Assembly (NCBI RefSeq): GCF_014467075.1 | Contig: NZ_AP023027.1 | Span: forward strand, 829,001 to 893,000 | Reading direction: 5' to 3' | Length of the DNA: 64,000 nt | DNA from: Anaerostipes caccae L1-92 | GTDB lineage: Bacteria > Bacillota > Clostridia > Lachnospirales > Lachnospiraceae | Position numbers and translations under genes: made by a program | Shown here: positions 63,323 through 64,000 of the stretch, piece after piece | How positions within the stretch are numbered: position 1 is the stretch's first letter | Layout of the letters: each line of letters opens with the position of its first letter | The notes under the pieces: generated by a model | Told to the model about the DNA's origin: nothing | Database searches by the model: none | Seen by the model: the letters and a program-made list of their open reading frames with translations, nothing else

Positions 63323-64000
63323 ATGAAGATAGGAAAAAGACAATTTGATATGAAAAACCATGGATATATTATGGGGATACTCAATGTGACTCCGGACTCT
63401 TTTTCGGATGGAGGAAGATACACCCGTCTGGATGCGGCTCTGAAGCATGCGGAGCAAATGCTCGGCGAAGGGGCGGATATCATCGATGTCGGAGGGGAAT
63501 CCACCCGCCCGGGACATGAAAAGATCACCGTGGATGAAGAGATCGAGAGGACAGCTCCGGTGATTGAGGCACTGAAAAGAGAGTTTGATCCGGTCATTTC
63601 CCTGGATACATACAAGTGGCAGGTGGCTGAGGAAGGCATCCGTGCAGGCGCCGATATGATCAACGACATATGGGGACTCAAGTGGGACGGGAAAATGGCT
63701 CCGCTGCTGGCCAGGGAAGGCCTTCCGGCCTGCCTTATGCATAACCGGAAGAATACAGATTACAAGAATTTTTTGAGTGATGTGATAAAGGACCTCAGGG
63801 AGACTATGCAGACTGCCGGGGAGGCCGGCATGCGGAAAGAACAGATACTGCTGGACCCGGGCATTGGATTTGCAAAGACTTTGGAACAAAATTTGATGCT
63901 CATGAACCATTTGGAACTTCTTCTTGAGTTTCAGGTGCCGGTACTGCTCGGTACATCCAGAAAATCTATGATCGGATTTACTCTGGATCTGCCGGCAGAT
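63323..64000 (+). CDS. folP: Dihydropteroate synthase (3' partial)
   Basis: The frame opens at ATG 63323 (AGGAG 6 bases upstream) and is still open at the window end, 226 codons in. Signature GILNVTPDSFSDGG (about residues 17-30), DVGGESTRPG, DTYKWQVAEEG, LDPGIGFAKT, and the final GTSRKS are all present, which covers most of the roughly 270-residue family. It condenses p-aminobenzoate with the pterin pyrophosphate and is the sulfonamide target. Confidence 0.95.
   Translation, partial: MKIGKRQFDMKNHGYIMGILNVTPDSFSDGGRYTRLDAALKHAEQMLGEGADIIDVGGESTRPGHEKITVDEEIERTAPVIEALKREFDPVISLDTYKWQVAEEGIRAGADMINDIWGLKWDGKMAPLLAREGLPACLMHNRKNTDYKNFLSDVIKDLRETMQTAGEAGMRKEQILLDPGIGFAKTLEQNLMLMNHLELLLEFQVPVLLGTSRKSMIGFTLDLPAD

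Noticed and set aside
1..64000. CRISPR arrays, tRNA/rRNA genes, prophage or complete insertion sequences
   Set aside because: No regularly spaced repeats, no cloverleaf-like or rRNA sequence, and no transposase, integrase or phage structural genes were seen.

Overview
The window looks like a chromosomal segment of an anaerobic low-to-mid GC Firmicute of the Lachnospiraceae type (Clostridium cluster XIVa). I infer this from strong AGGAGG-type ribosome sites, sigma-A promoters, a CIRCE element, a glmS ribozyme, split transketolase, DUF3793/flavodoxin/DUF2325 genes, EFR1-type ferredoxin proteins and several Bce/Kdp/Van-type two-component systems. An Anaerostipes-like genus would fit, but I cannot fix the genus from sequence alone. 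No rRNA, tRNA, CRISPR array, prophage or complete insertion sequence is visible.

Layout. 1-7.3 kb: 3' part of citrate synthase, a MarR-MATE efflux pair with its promoter and palindromic operator, glycerate kinase, an alpha/beta hydrolase, homoserine dehydrogenase and an EamA transporter. 7.4-17.3 kb: a complete kdpFABC potassium pump followed by kdpD-kdpE and then a second, shortened kdpD-like kinase with its own kdpE-like regulator, so four regulatory genes for one pump. 17.3-19.2 kb (minus): nitroreductase-ferredoxin, ArsR repressor and an EFR1 flavodoxin/ferredoxin protein. 19.4-22.6 kb: a small TPR protein behind 11-bp direct repeats, an aldo/keto reductase, and a DUF3793-flavodoxin-DUF2325 cluster behind an iron-box-like palindrome. 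22.7-27.2 kb: a BceAB-type peptide-antibiotic ABC transporter with its own response regulator and intramembrane-sensing kinase, preceded by a BceR-like operator.

27.3-35.3 kb: htpG with CIRCE; divergently an FAD-Rieske oxidoreductase, tocopherol-cyclase-family protein and NuoE-like ferredoxin; a DUF255 thioredoxin-domain protein; and a DNA-3-methyladenine glycosylase. 35.4-39.5 kb: a Van/Pho-like two-component pair and a NagZ-like lipoprotein glycosidase. 39.6-43.2 kb: purC-purF-purB. 43.3-46.9 kb: lipid kinase, amidohydrolase and a convergent LacI regulator. 47.3-49.7 kb: transaldolase-like aldolase plus split transketolase (non-oxidative pentose phosphate path). 49.9-55.7 kb: PfkB sugar kinase, a small coiled-coil protein, glmS with its ribozyme, and an LTA-synthase-like protein. 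55.9-64 kb: protein quality control (tig, clpP, clpX, lon), then folate genes (folC, an HD protein, folP running off the end).

The most unusual signal outside genes is a small structured interspersed element present three times (near 19.8-20.1, 34.4-34.6 and 49.7-49.8 kb). Two copies share 63 identical bases in opposite orientation, and all keep a terminal hairpin whose stem sequence changes while pairing is kept. It does not match a feature class I can name with confidence. A non-autonomous palindromic mobile element or a multicopy structured RNA are the leading ideas. The second most interesting system is the duplicated Kdp regulation, in which only one of the two kinases keeps the N-terminal KdpD and USP sensor domains.
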